Source: Sinorhizobium sp. A49 (lineage in GTDB: Bacteria; Pseudomonadota; Alphaproteobacteria; Rhizobiales; Rhizobiaceae). From it: a DNA stretch of 64,000 nt. Shown here piece after piece: positions 44,722 through 53,582 of the stretch (position 1 is its first letter; every line of letters begins with the position of its first letter). The position numbers were made by a program, and so were the translations under genes. The notes under the pieces were generated by a model. That model was not told the DNA's origin and made no database searches. It was given only the letters and a program-made list of their open reading frames with translations. The stretch is from NCBI RefSeq assembly GCF_002002725.1, contig NZ_MUNW01000051.1:124001-188000 (forward strand), read 5' to 3'.

Positions 44722-45145
44722 GCCGAACGGCGGTGATTGACCGCTCCCGTCACGTCAACACCATTCCCGTAGCATCGGGAATGGGCGGGGCCGCGGCGCC
44801 GTATCACTCGATCAAGAGCGGCCAATTTCCGTTGCTTTTGTTGGTCAAAGACGACTGAAGGCAGCCGCTCAATGTCCGTCGCTGGTAAGGCGTTGGTGTC
44901 CAGCGCGGGCGGAAAATCCCTCGGCAAAACCCCAAAGGTTGAAAATTCTCGCAGCTCACTCGTTGTCCGCACGGCTCTTGCGCCAACGTCGCGATATTTA
45001 GTCTATAATTTCAATAGACAATGTTGAATGGACGCAAACAACAGGTAGGCTTCTCATAGCATTTGCTGCCAGCCACTGCAGAAGGGTGTCGGCACACCCA
45101 GGTGAAGACGGCAGCGCCGCAGCACAGACAGTGAAGGAGCCTCCA
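44722..45145. promoter_or_regulatory. 424-bp intergenic region before the 2OG-oxygenase
   Basis: No gene is seen here. CCATTCCCG (44761-44769) and CGGGAATGG (44776-44784) form a 9-bp hairpin after the SDR gene, without a T tract, so it is a weak terminator at best. Near 45001-45019 lies an inverted repeat around a perfect TATAAT (45004-45009). A match to the known SAM-II riboswitch pattern was sought and not found. Confidence 0.5.
45001..45019 (+). promoter_or_regulatory. Promoter -10 embedded in inverted repeat
   Basis: GTCTA (45001-45005) and TAGAC (45015-45019) flank TAATTTCAA, and the -10 TATAAT lies inside the dyad (45004-45009). No strong -35 is present at 16-18 bp. Such an arrangement suggests a repressor covering the promoter of the oxygenase/sulfhydrylase genes. 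Confidence 0.6.
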
Positions 45146-46183
45146 TTGACCAACGCCAACTCATCCCTGCCCATTCTCGATTTGCAGCGCTTTGCGGCGG
45201 GCCATCCCGAGCGGGCGGCGGCGCTTGACGAATTGCGCAGCGTCGCCCGTTCGGTGGGCTTCTTCTATCTGGAGGGGCATGGCATCCCACAGGAGCAGAT
45301 CGATGGCGTTCTTGATCTCTCGCGCCGTTTCTTTGCCCTGCCGGAACAGGACAAGCTGGCGATCGAAATGCGCAAGTCGTCGCACTTCCGCGGCTACAAT
45401 CGCGCCGGCCTCGAATATACCCGGGGCACGCAAGACTGGCGTGAGCAGGTCGATTTCGGGCCAGAGCGTGAGCGCATCGAGCTCAAGGCCGGCGATGCGC
45501 CGTGGAGACGGCTGGTCGGTCCCAACCAGTTTCCCGACGCCCTGCCCGACCTGAAGCCGGCGATCCTCGCCTGGATCGAAGCGGTCACCCGGCTTGGCAT
45601 CCGCCTGATCGAGGTCTTCGCCGAGGCACTCGGACAGCGCGCCGACGTCTTTGAGCCGATTTACCGCGACGGTCCCAATCAGTTGTTGAAGATCATCCGC
45701 TATCCCGGCCGCGACAAGACCGAAAGCGACCAGGGTGTCGGCGCCCACAAGGATGGCGGTTTCGTTACCATCCTGCTTCAGGATGAAGTCGGCGGCCTGC
45801 AAGTCGACGACGGCAAGTGCGGCTGGATCGATGCGCCGCCGAAGCGCGGCACCTTCGTCATCAATGTCGGCGAACTTTTGGAGCTGGCATCGAACGGCTA
45901 TCTTCTCGCCAATATTCATCGCGTGGTCACGCCGCCCGCTGGCGGCGATCGCCGCTCGGTCGCCTTCTTCCTGGGCGCCAACCTTGCTTCCACCATTCCG
46001 GTTCTCGATCTACCGCCCGAGCTTGGCGCTGAAGTTCGCGGTGTGACGCAGGACCCGCTCAACCCGCTGTTCCACGAGGTCGGGCGCAATGTCCTGAAAT
46101 CGCGCCTGAGATCACACCCTGACGTCGCCGCTGCCCACCACGCCGATCTGTTCGAGCAGTTGAAGGTGCCGGTCCCAGCCTGA
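45146..46183 (+). CDS. 2-oxoglutarate/Fe(II) oxygenase, IPNS-like
   Basis: A 345-residue oxygenase of the isopenicillin N synthase-like group. The facial triad is H201 and D203 (GAHKDGG) with H258 (NIHRVV); the 2-oxoglutarate-binding R-x-S is R269-R270-S271. The N-terminal DIOX_N region is SVGFFYLEGHGIP. The start is a TTG at 45146 behind AAGGAG; a GTG at 45086 is less likely. It is followed 42 bases later by the O-acetylhomoserine sulfhydrylase, so it may release sulfur or a thiol from an organosulfur compound. Substrate unproven. Confidence 0.88.
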   Translation: MTNANSSLPILDLQRFAAGHPERAAALDELRSVARSVGFFYLEGHGIPQEQIDGVLDLSRRFFALPEQDKLAIEMRKSSHFRGYNRAGLEYTRGTQDWREQVDFGPERERIELKAGDAPWRRLVGPNQFPDALPDLKPAILAWIEAVTRLGIRLIEVFAEALGQRADVFEPIYRDGPNQLLKIIRYPGRDKTESDQGVGAHKDGGFVTILLQDEVGGLQVDDGKCGWIDAPPKRGTFVINVGELLELASNGYLLANIHRVVTPPAGGDRRSVAFFLGANLASTIPVLDLPPELGAEVRGVTQDPLNPLFHEVGRNVLKSRLRSHPDVAAAHHADLFEQLKVPVPA

Positions 46184-46225
46184 AAAATCCTACTGCATCC
46201 ACTCAAACGCTGAAGGAAACAATCC

Positions 46226-47587
46226 ATGACAATCCATCAAAAGCCTGAGGAAGCTGCAGTCGAAGTCAAGGCGCCGAGCGGGCTGCGCGATACGTCGCGG
46301 CCGCTTCAGCCCGAGACGCTGGCGCTTCATGGCGGCAGCTATCGTTTCGATCCGGTCACCGGCGCCGTCGCCGTGCCGATCTACCAGACGACCTCCTACC
46401 AGTTGCCGGGGACCGAAGGCGCCGACAAACTGTTTGCCCTTGAGGCGGCCGGGCATCTCTACACCCGTGTCTCCAACCCGACGCAGGATGCATTCGAACA
46501 GCGCCTTGCCGAAATCGAAGGCGGCGCGGCAGCGTTGGCGCTCGGGTCGGGTCAGGCGGCCTCGGCCTATGCCGTACTCAACCTCGCCCGCTCCGGCGAC
46601 AATATCGTCAGCGCCGCCGGGCTCTACGGCGGCACTTGGGCGCTCTTCGCCTCGACGCTGAAAAGCTTCGGCATCGAAGTGCGCTTCGTCGACGCGTCCG
46701 ATCCGGACACATTTGCCAAGGCAACCGATGACAGGACGCGGGCCTACTATGCGGAATCCCTTCCCAATCCAAGCCTTGAGGTCTTTCCGATCGGCGAGGT
46801 CGCCGAGATCGGCCGCCGGTTCGGCATTCCGCTTGTTATCGATAACACAGCGGCGCCGTTGACCATTCGGCCGTTTGATCATGGTGCTGCGATCGTCGTC
46901 TATTCCACAACGAAATATATCGGTGGGCACGGCACCTCGATTGGCGGCGCCATCATCGATAGTGGCACCTTCCCTTGGCACGAGCATGCCGAGCGCCATC
47001 CCAATCTGCACGAGCCGGACGCGAGTTATCAGGGAAAGACCTGGCTGGAGAAGGCCGCCACGATCGCCTTTCATCCCTACATCCTGCGCGCTCGCGCCGT
47101 CCTGTTGCGCGACCTCGGCGCTGCCGTCAGCCCGCAGAATGTCTTCCAGTTCATCCAGGGGCTGGAGACATTACCGCTGCGCATCCGCCAGCACAGCGAA
47201 AACGCCATCAAGGTCGCGGACTTCCTGCGCGCCCATCCCAAGGTAGCGCGGGTTATCTTCCCGAAATTCCAGGAGGGCGCAGCCAAGGCGCGCGGTGCAA
47301 AATACCTGCGCAACGGCCATTTTGGCGCATTGGTCGGTTTCGAGCTGAAAGACGGACGCGAGGCTGGCCGTCGCTTTATCGACGGGCTGCAGCTGCTCTA
47401 TCACGTCGCCAATATCGGTGACGCGCGGTCGCTTGCGATCCATCCGGCAACGACGACCCACTCGCAACTCTCCGAGGCAGACCAGCTGAGAACTGGTGTC
47501 ACGCCTGGCTATGTCAGGCTGTCGATCGGCATCGAGCATCCCGATGACATCATCGCCGACCTGAAACAGGCCATTGACGCCGCCTGA
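46226..47587 (+). CDS. O-acetylhomoserine sulfhydrylase family (PLP)
   Basis: A 453-residue PLP enzyme of the Cys/Met metabolism family. The PLP lysine is K230 in VVYSTTKYIGGHGTSIGG, and SLPNPSLEVFPIGEVA and ESNPT-like RVSNPTQDAFEQ blocks are present. It forms homocysteine or a cysteine-related product from O-acetylhomoserine with sulfide or a thiol. The oxygenase gene just upstream suggests that it assimilates sulfide released by that enzyme. It ends before a terminator-like hairpin (47616-47644). Confidence 0.9.
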   Translation: MTIHQKPEEAAVEVKAPSGLRDTSRPLQPETLALHGGSYRFDPVTGAVAVPIYQTTSYQLPGTEGADKLFALEAAGHLYTRVSNPTQDAFEQRLAEIEGGAAALALGSGQAASAYAVLNLARSGDNIVSAAGLYGGTWALFASTLKSFGIEVRFVDASDPDTFAKATDDRTRAYYAESLPNPSLEVFPIGEVAEIGRRFGIPLVIDNTAAPLTIRPFDHGAAIVVYSTTKYIGGHGTSIGGAIIDSGTFPWHEHAERHPNLHEPDASYQGKTWLEKAATIAFHPYILRARAVLLRDLGAAVSPQNVFQFIQGLETLPLRIRQHSENAIKVADFLRAHPKVARVIFPKFQEGAAKARGAKYLRNGHFGALVGFELKDGREAGRRFIDGLQLLYHVANIGDARSLAIHPATTTHSQLSEADQLRTGVTPGYVRLSIGIEHPDDIIADLKQAIDAA

Positions 47588-47615
47588 ACCGGCGACGTCC
47601 ACAATCTGCTCTTTG

Positions 47616-47644
47616 GCCCAACCGTCAGCAGCCGTTGGGCTTTT
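47616..47644 (+). terminator. Rho-independent terminator of oxygenase/sulfhydrylase genes
   Basis: GCCCAAC (47616-47622) pairs with GTTGGGC (47634-47640) and is followed by TTTT. The stem is 7 bp, moderate strength. Confidence 0.75.
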
Positions 47645-47811
47645 GGCATAATGGGTGACCGGCTCAATGCTTGGGCAGTTCGAGCATCCGCCCGAGGGTC
47701 AGAAGTCGCGGCTTGCCGTCTTGCACGACGCCCGCGAAGGTAAGCCCGACCAGAAACACCAGACCCGCCGCGCTGCCGCCAGACGCATCGCCGGCGGTAG
47801 AAGGAAGCCTC

Positions 47812-48840
47812 ATGACGTCCGAAAACACCCAGATCCTTCTTGCTTCCCGTCCCGACGGCAAGCCAAAACCGGATGATTTCAAGATCGGCCATTCCGCGAT
47901 ACCGGAACCGGGCGATGGCCAGATCCTGCTGAAGATCCTTTACCTGTCGCTCGATCCCTATATGCGCGGGCGCATGAATGCCGGAAAATCCTACGCCAAG
48001 CCCGTCGAGATCGGCAGCGTCATGGAGGGCGGAACGGTGGCTCGCGTCGTGCTTTCACGCCATCCTGATTTCGCCGAGGGCGATTTCGTGCTGTCCCATT
48101 CCGGTTGGCAAAGCTACGCGCTCTCCGATGGTGCGGGCGTGCGCAAACTCGACCCGCAGGCAGCACCACTCACAACCGCGCTCGGCGTCCTCGGCATGCC
48201 GGGCTTTACGGCCTATTCCGGCCTCTTGACGATCGGCAAGCCGAAGTCGGGCGAAACGGTCGTGGTTGCTGCGGCCAGTGGCGCCGTGGGATCGGCCGTG
48301 GGCCAGATCGCCCGCATCAAGGGCGCACGTGCCGTCGGGATTGCCGGGGGTGCGGCGAAGTGTGCATTCGTTCGCGACGAGCTCGGCTTCGACGCGGTCG
48401 TCGATCACCATGCAGCCGACTTTGCCGAGCAACTGGCAGCGGCCTGCCCCGGCGGGATCGACGTCTATTTCGAGAATGTCGGCGGGCATGTCTGGGATGC
48501 GGTGTTTCCGCTGCTCAACGACTTCGCCCGCATTCCCGTCTGCGGCTTGATCGCGCAGTACAACAGCCGCCCCGGCGAACAGACGAGTGGCGACCGCCTT
48601 CCCGCCGTCATGCGCGACGTTCTGAGCAAGAGCCTGTCAATACGCGGCTTCATCCAAAGGGAATTCGTCGACCAGCGCCCCGACTTCTATCGAGAAATGG
48701 CCGCATGGATTTCCGCGGGCGAGGTTCGCTATCAGGAAGATATCGTCGACGGTCTCGAAAACGCGCCGACCGCTTTCATCGGCCTGCTGGAAGGCCGCAA
48801 CTTCGGCAAGCTTGTCATCCGCGTTGCCGACGAGGCGTGA
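47812..48840 (+). CDS. NADP-dependent oxidoreductase (medium-chain, enone reductase type)
   Basis: A 342-residue medium-chain reductase of the curcumin/alkenal double-bond reductase group. It has LSLDPYMRGRM near the N-terminus (about 43-53), the cofactor motif VVVAAASGAVGSAVGQIARIKGA, and NVGGHVWDAVFPLL. No zinc-binding cysteines appear, as is usual for this subgroup. The ATG at 47812 has AAGGAAG before it. It reduces activated C=C bonds of unknown origin. It is separated from the upstream genes by a terminator and likely has its own promoter in 47645-47811, where no clear boxes were found. Confidence 0.88.
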   Translation: MTSENTQILLASRPDGKPKPDDFKIGHSAIPEPGDGQILLKILYLSLDPYMRGRMNAGKSYAKPVEIGSVMEGGTVARVVLSRHPDFAEGDFVLSHSGWQSYALSDGAGVRKLDPQAAPLTTALGVLGMPGFTAYSGLLTIGKPKSGETVVVAAASGAVGSAVGQIARIKGARAVGIAGGAAKCAFVRDELGFDAVVDHHAADFAEQLAAACPGGIDVYFENVGGHVWDAVFPLLNDFARIPVCGLIAQYNSRPGEQTSGDRLPAVMRDVLSKSLSIRGFIQREFVDQRPDFYREMAAWISAGEVRYQEDIVDGLENAPTAFIGLLEGRNFGKLVIRVADEA

Positions 48841-48845
48841 AAGCC

Positions 48846-48874
48846 GGAGCGGCGGCGCGCGGTGCCGCCGCTCC
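48846..48874. terminator. GC-rich hairpin between convergent genes
   Basis: GGAGCGGCGGC (48846-48856) and GCCGCCGCTCC (48864-48874) form an 11-bp stem, lying between the end of the reductase and the end of the TPR regulator. It has no T tract on either side, so termination would be weak; it may instead protect the mRNA 3' ends. Confidence 0.6.
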
Positions 48875-48878
48875 AAGC

Positions 48879-50651
48879 CTAAGGATTTCCGGCAATTTGG
48901 AGGTTGGCCTTGCCGAGGCCGTCTTCGATAACCGCCGCCAGTTCCGGTGCATAACTCCTCATAGCCGGTTCAGCCGTCAGCGAGATTTGCTGTGGACCTT
49001 CCGGCGAACGCACTTCGCCAAGAGCGCTGGTCGCCTCCTGCGTCAATCCGAGCTGACCGGCGACGGCCAGTCGCAGCATATTGACGGCCCGGTCCGACGA
49101 GTTTGCAAGCTGTCGCACGCGAAGCAGGGCCTCTTCGTAGCGGCGCCCTCGATAGGCATCGAGGGCCAGCGTCAAAGCCGCATCGTGATGCGTATACTCC
49201 CCATTCTCCTCAGCCAATCGCGCCAGCCTCAGGCCTTCGGACCAATGGCCGGAGATGTACTGCAACAGACCCATTCTGGCTGGGATAGCCTCATCCAGCG
49301 GATTGAGTGCGCTGGCGCGCTGTCCCGACAGAAAGGCCGCTTCCCGGTCGCCGGCAGCAAAGCGCGCCATCATCTGAGCCACGTAGCTCTGGCTCGCCTG
49401 GGGCGCAAGCGCGACAGCTCTGTCGGCAAGCTTCAGCGCTCTGTCGCGAACGGTCGGCGAAGCGCCTGCCTCGCCCGTCGCCACCAGGACCATCGCCAGG
49501 CTGGCCGATACATCGGCATCATTTGCCTTGTAGGCGAGGGATCGCTCCAGGCAAGCGAGCGCATTTGCGAAATTTTCAGCATCTGTCCGCGCGAGGGCCA
49601 TATCGGCCTGCAACACGCAACCATATCCCAGCGAAGGCGCTGCAATCTGGCGTGCGGCCTCCAGCCTGGTGACCAAACCGTCTTCACCCGCAAGCGCGCG
49701 CGCAAGTCGCACCAGAATGGCCTGTTGGATTTCCTCGGCGTTGCCGCCGTCTTCGAGCGTCAGTTTCGAGACACCGGAGCGCAAGACCTCGTTGCTCTGC
49801 GGGTCGACCACCTGCCAGGCAAGCTCGTGAGCATCGTTTGCCATATTGTAGCTGATCGACAGTTTATATTCCTTGCTGCCGGCAAGGCGGACAGCGGATC
49901 TGGGCGCAACCCAGCCGGTAACCGATGCGACGTCGACGCCCTCAGGCGGCTCCTGCGCCAGCGTCCGCACCGACGAGAACTGCGACAGCGCGTGGACCAG
50001 ATAGCCCCCGACCCTCCGCCGCTCTTCGCTGCCCTTCAATTCTTGCGGTTCAACATCGACGATGATGGTCGGTTTTTCCGACAGGATCGGCTTCCAGGGA
50101 AATTGATCGGCCGTCAAAGCATAAAGGGCAAAGGCAACCGCCAAAACCCCCGCGCCGGCAAGGGCAACGTTCGCCATGGATAGGCGACGACCGACAACAG
50201 CCGTCGAAGACAATTGTTCGGGTGGCTCCGGCACATAAGAGGATATCGGCGGCGGAGCGAGCAGAACCTGCGACGGTTTGCCGTCAGACCTGACAAAGAG
50301 TGGCACGTAATTGCCCTTGGGCAGCTCGATGCGCAGTGTGGCTTCATCGCCAAGCGCCTCATAATACTGTGCCAATGCAGCGCGAAGCCGCGACGCTTCA
50401 ACCCGAACGATGGGGTCGGTTGCCGGATCGAACGAACTCGGCCGCGCGAAGACGTCGATCGCGATCGTATAGGCTTTCACCGACGCTGACCGCCCGGCGA
50501 AAAACTCTTCAACCAGGTATCGCAACAGTTTTCGGTGGCGCTCGGTGCCGTGAAAGCGCGGATCGCTTAGCATGCGATCGAGTTCGGCTCTGGCCGGGCG
50601 TTCGGCAACAGGGCAATAAACCGCTCGGTCCGCGTCTTCTCCTGCTTTCAT
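48879..50651 (-). CDS. Membrane-anchored TPR regulator (cyclase-like without catalytic domain)
   Basis: A 590-residue protein with an N-terminal region (about 15-120: ARAELDRMLSDPRFHGTERHRKLLRYLVEEFFAG, YTIAIDVFARPSSFDPATDPIVRVEASRLRAALAQYYEALG and LPKGNYVPLF) that is shared by many rhizobial proteins annotated as adenylate cyclases or regulators and is likely a winged-helix-like DNA-binding or signalling domain. One membrane segment follows (about 162-182; VALAGAGVLAVAFALYAL), then a periplasmic TPR region. No class III catalytic motif is present. Role unknown; a transmembrane sensor-regulator is plausible. Confidence 0.75.
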   Translation of the reverse strand: MKAGEDADRAVYCPVAERPARAELDRMLSDPRFHGTERHRKLLRYLVEEFFAGRSASVKAYTIAIDVFARPSSFDPATDPIVRVEASRLRAALAQYYEALGDEATLRIELPKGNYVPLFVRSDGKPSQVLLAPPPISSYVPEPPEQLSSTAVVGRRLSMANVALAGAGVLAVAFALYALTADQFPWKPILSEKPTIIVDVEPQELKGSEERRRVGGYLVHALSQFSSVRTLAQEPPEGVDVASVTGWVAPRSAVRLAGSKEYKLSISYNMANDAHELAWQVVDPQSNEVLRSGVSKLTLEDGGNAEEIQQAILVRLARALAGEDGLVTRLEAARQIAAPSLGYGCVLQADMALARTDAENFANALACLERSLAYKANDADVSASLAMVLVATGEAGASPTVRDRALKLADRAVALAPQASQSYVAQMMARFAAGDREAAFLSGQRASALNPLDEAIPARMGLLQYISGHWSEGLRLARLAEENGEYTHHDAALTLALDAYRGRRYEEALLRVRQLANSSDRAVNMLRLAVAGQLGLTQEATSALGEVRSPEGPQQISLTAEPAMRSYAPELAAVIEDGLGKANLQIAGNP

Positions 50652-50870
50652 ACCGCGCCCCCATCTACCTACAACCCGAAAGAGAGTGCCAATGCGAGGT
50701 GAACTCTAGATCACACACCGGGCAGCGGGAAGAGAAATATTGACCCGTCACAAAACATTTTCAAAGAAACGCCGCAGGTTCAAAATGAAACAATGGACAG
50801 ACTTGAAAACCACTGAGTTTGCAGGGGCAAACCGATAGAAAAGGGCGATGCCGTACGAATGAATAACTAA

Positions 50871-51146
50871 TCACATGGGATTAGATTTGTTATCTGCATT
50901 GGCAAGACAGATCGAAATCACTTCCTCTTCGATCTCCAGACAGATCAGTTCGTACTCCGACACCATCGACGCATCCTGCGGATCACGCCGGCGCTGGCGA
51001 TCGAGCATGGAAGCCGCCTCGTCATAGGCCTCGCAAAGACTGACGAGCGGCATGTTCTTGCCGCTCAGAAGCTGCAACTGGCCGCGCAACGCCGGAAGCT
51101 TCAGCATCAGCTTCAAAAGTCCCCGTTGTTTGGCTTCGTTGGGCAT
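50871..51146 (-). CDS. Small hypothetical protein, motif-b-controlled
   Basis: A 91-residue soluble protein (MPNEAKQRGLLKLMLKLPALRGQLQLLSG) with a helical, charged composition and no signal peptide; the C-terminus ends CLANADNKSNPM. Function is unknown. Motif copy b lies 228 bp upstream in the orientation shared by all copies, which would give it a long leader containing a strong hairpin (51193-51217). It is divergent from the exported unknown gene at 51729. Confidence 0.65.
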   Translation of the reverse strand: MPNEAKQRGLLKLMLKLPALRGQLQLLSGKNMPLVSLCEAYDEAASMLDRQRRRDPQDASMVSEYELICLEIEEEVISICLANADNKSNPM

Positions 51147-51374
51147 TGTGCTCTACCCGATTGAACGATGATCGATGCTTCATGCCACGCCTGCGCGCGA
51201 AGACGTCTTTCGCGCGCATCTTGCACAGATCCAGAGGTGCCACCGCCACTCTGACTGCCAGCGTCTCGTTGAGATTTGCCTGTCTGACGGATACACTCTC
51301 GGGCAGGCAGATGACCAACTTCCGCCTGCACCTCTCTCCTGCGCTGCAAATTTGCAGGAACCCGGTCCGTGCGG

Positions 51375-51394
51375 AAGTACGTAACAGTTACATT
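51375..51394 (-). promoter_or_regulatory. 20-bp regulon motif, copy b
   Basis: AAGTACGTAACAGTTACATT on the plus strand, oriented toward the gene at 50871-51146 when read on the minus strand. The central GTAAC-A-GTTAC is palindromic. Confidence 0.78.
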
Positions 51395-51631
51395 GGTGCC
51401 TACCGCTTGACGGGGGCTGCATGCAGGCGCGGAAATGCACCGCTGGCACACATCGGATCAGGCGTCGCTGACCGGGACAAAGGATTTTCGCCGCGGCCGC
51501 GTTTTCATGAACCGCCAGCGCGCGACTGACCGCAACCGGTGCGGCTTGCCCGGCTTGGGCAGTGCGCTACAGTTGGCGCTGCCAGGTGTTACGCTTGGGC
51601 TGCGGCGTTCCTCGGCCTTCCATCGCCGCCG

Positions 51632-51651
51632 ATTGTAACTGTTACGTACTT
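51632..51651 (+). promoter_or_regulatory. 20-bp regulon motif, copy c
   Basis: ATTGTAACTGTTACGTACTT, reading toward the gene at 51729, 77 bases before its start. A -10-like TAGAAT begins 22 bases after the motif. Confidence 0.8.
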
Positions 51652-51728
51652 CAATGCGGAAGGCTGCGGCGGCTAGAATACCCGCTGCGACAGCCGTATT
51701 TCGCGCTGAGTACAACGGAGAGAGTTCC

Positions 51729-52412
51729 ATGCGATCCTTGGACAAGATTTCTCGTGACCGACGTGTTGTGGCGTTCCTTTCCGCCGGGATCGCTGCGACC
51801 GTTCTGACGCTGCTGAGCACCGAGCTTGCGGCAAGCGACGACAAATTGAGCGGCCTGCCTTCCCTCGTCCTTGGCGGACAGACGGCGACAGCGCAGACGT
51901 TCCAGTTCGAAACGCCGTTCAACAACCTCATCAATGCCGGCTCGCTTGCGATAACGCTCGAAAAGACGACACTCGACGAGGTCAAGGCAACGTTCGGCGG
52001 CAACATCCGCAGCCGGACGGTGGAGGGCTTGTCAGTCGGCTGGCTGTGCTACGAACTTTCCACCGGCGATCTGCCGCGACGGATATGGTTCGTTGCAAAC
52101 GGCAGATCAGACGCAACGACGCCCGCCCAGAAGCCGGTGACGTTCATCTCGACCGAGGAAGTGTCCGGCGATGCCGACAAATGCGACACGCCAACCGTGG
52201 CGCTTGCGCCGCTGCTGCTCCCGGTTCCGACCTTGAAGGACAGCGCGGCCGATCTGGAGAAGCGCTTCGGCGCGGCACCGATGCAAGAAATGGTGCGCTA
52301 TGCCCACCAGCAGCAAGGCGAACAGAATATGATGGTCTTGCAATCGCTCGTCTACCGTCTGAAAAACGGTCACATCGACGGCATCGCCTTCACACAGGTT
52401 ACAACGAAATAG
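51729..52412 (+). CDS. Exported protein of unknown function, motif-c-controlled
   Basis: A 227-residue protein with an N-terminal signal-like segment (VVAFLSAGIAATVLTLLSTELAAS), so periplasmic or membrane-anchored. The rest (LSGLPSLVLGGQTATAQTF, LDEVKATFGGNIRSRTVEGLSVGWLCYEL) is of a type I do not recognise. GGAGAGAG precedes the ATG at 51729. It is convergent with the HAD phosphatase gene, with a large hairpin between them. The 20-bp motif links it to the sulfatase genes. Confidence 0.75.
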   Translation: MRSLDKISRDRRVVAFLSAGIAATVLTLLSTELAASDDKLSGLPSLVLGGQTATAQTFQFETPFNNLINAGSLAITLEKTTLDEVKATFGGNIRSRTVEGLSVGWLCYELSTGDLPRRIWFVANGRSDATTPAQKPVTFISTEEVSGDADKCDTPTVALAPLLLPVPTLKDSAADLEKRFGAAPMQEMVRYAHQQQGEQNMMVLQSLVYRLKNGHIDGIAFTQVTTK

Positions 52413-52414
52413 TT

Positions 52415-52461
52415 GGCAGATAGACGTTGCTCGCCACCGCTCCGGCAGCGAGCAATCTGCC
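52415..52461. terminator. Large hairpin between convergent genes
   Basis: GGCAGAT (52415-52421) pairs with ATCTGCC (52455-52461), and inside it TTGCTCGC (52427-52434) pairs with GCGAGCAA (52448-52455). No T tract follows, so it is probably a bidirectional stabiliser or weak terminator. Confidence 0.55.
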
Positions 52462-52472
52462 CGTGACGCATT

Positions 52473-53537
52473 CTATTTATCGAAAGCGTAGACCTTGTTC
52501 CAATCTGCCTTCATGTCGACAAGCAGCCACTTTCGCTGCTCTGCCTCGTTCATCGCCTTGTCCAACTTTCCGACATGCGACTGCCGGTCATAGGCCCATT
52601 CCCGCTCGCCGTCGGTGTGATGCACGATCATCCCGAAGCTCGGCCCTGAACCGGAAGTAACCCAGCGCAGCATTTCGTAGTCGCCATCGGAGTTTCCGGC
52701 GGCAAAGATCGGGCGGCGACCGATGAACTTGTTGATACCCACGGGCTTGCCGGGACCATCGTCAATGAAATCCACCTTCGGCTCGCGCATGAGCACCGGC
52801 GTGTCGCCCTGAAGCTCATACTTGGTTGTTATGGTGCTGCCGACCACCTGCTCCGGAGGAATTCCGTACATCTGCTCAGTCATCGGCCGCATGAACTCGA
52901 TACCACCACCCGAAACGATGTAGGTCTTGAAACCGTTTTCCCGGAGATAGTCCAAAACCTCCCTCATCGGTTGAAAGGTAATCTCGTTGTAGGGCCGGTC
53001 GAAACGGGGGTGCTTCGCGCTTGCGAACCAATCCTTGACGATCTTCGTGAAATCCTCCGTCGTCATGCCTGCGTGGGTCGCCATGGCAAGCTCGACAAGG
53101 CCCTTTTCACCCGCCGCGGCAACGCCGGCCATATCGCCCTTCAGCAGCGATGCAAACGGCTCCTTGTCCTTCCATTCCGGATGGTCTGGGGCCATGGCCT
53201 TGATGCGGTCATTGATGAACATGCCCTGGAAATACATCGGCTGCTCGGTCCAGAGCGTACCGTCGTTGTCGAACACGGCGATGCGGTCGACCTCAGCGAC
53301 ATAATCAGGGCCGCCCTCCGTTGTCACCCGCGTCACGAAATCGATGATCGCCGATTTCGCCGCGCCGTCATTCCAGGAGGGAAGGCCGATTGGAGGCGCA
53401 TCGGCGGCCACCGCAAGCGTGGGAGCCGACAGCATCATTGCAAGCGATGCTGCCGCCGCCATAAAGGTCCGCCGCCGCCAGCCTCTACCTGGGGATTTCA
53501 TCTCAGTTGACGCGGATCGTCCTGCCATCGAAATCAT
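52473..53537 (-). CDS. Exported HAD-family phosphatase (Tat-type signal)
   Basis: A 354-residue HAD hydrolase. Motif I is FDNDGTLW, with nucleophile D90 and D92. The N-terminus has a twin-arginine signal (GRGWRRRTFMAAAASLAMMLSAPTLAVAAD), so the enzyme is probably exported folded. Later IVSGGGIEFM, FIDDGPGKPVGINKF and AAGNSDGDYEMLRW fit the rest of the HAD fold. It follows the FGE gene by 45 bases in the same direction, so it should be in the same transcript behind motif d. AAGGAG lies seven bases before the ATG. Confidence 0.88.
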   Translation of the reverse strand: MISMAGRSASTEMKSPGRGWRRRTFMAAAASLAMMLSAPTLAVAADAPPIGLPSWNDGAAKSAIIDFVTRVTTEGGPDYVAEVDRIAVFDNDGTLWTEQPMYFQGMFINDRIKAMAPDHPEWKDKEPFASLLKGDMAGVAAAGEKGLVELAMATHAGMTTEDFTKIVKDWFASAKHPRFDRPYNEITFQPMREVLDYLRENGFKTYIVSGGGIEFMRPMTEQMYGIPPEQVVGSTITTKYELQGDTPVLMREPKVDFIDDGPGKPVGINKFIGRRPIFAAGNSDGDYEMLRWVTSGSGPSFGMIVHHTDGEREWAYDRQSHVGKLDKAMNEAEQRKWLLVDMKADWNKVYAFDK

Positions 53538-53582
53538 CGTTTTTTCTCCTTAGCTGAAACAAGACTGTTCTCGCGAAAACGC

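Larger units (their letters stand above)
51147..51728. promoter_or_regulatory. 582-bp divergent control region with motif copies b and c
   Basis: Between the two divergent genes lie motif copies b (51375-51394) and c (51632-51651), each pointing to its own gene. A near-perfect palindrome at 51193-51217 (GCGCGCGAAGAC against GTCTTTCGCGCGC) lies in the leader of the minus-strand gene. TAGAAT (51674-51679) is a likely -10 for the plus-strand gene. Frames here encode no recognisable protein. Confidence 0.6.

Noticed and set aside
44722-45145. A SAM-II riboswitch before the oxygenase/sulfhydrylase genes.
   Set aside because: The sequence was read for the conserved SAM-II core and pseudoknot; it was not found, and the -10 dyad explains the region better.
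47664-47882. A minus-strand frame with a hydrophobic segment overlapping the start of the NADP-dependent reductase.
   Set aside because: Most of it lies opposite noncoding sequence and the reductase start. No ribosome-binding site or family resemblance was seen; a degraded gene end is possible but unsupported.
51113-51451. A 112-codon minus-strand frame running through motif b and the palindrome.
   Set aside because: Its composition (Arg/Gln/Gly-rich) looks noncoding, and it would place the regulatory motif inside a gene.
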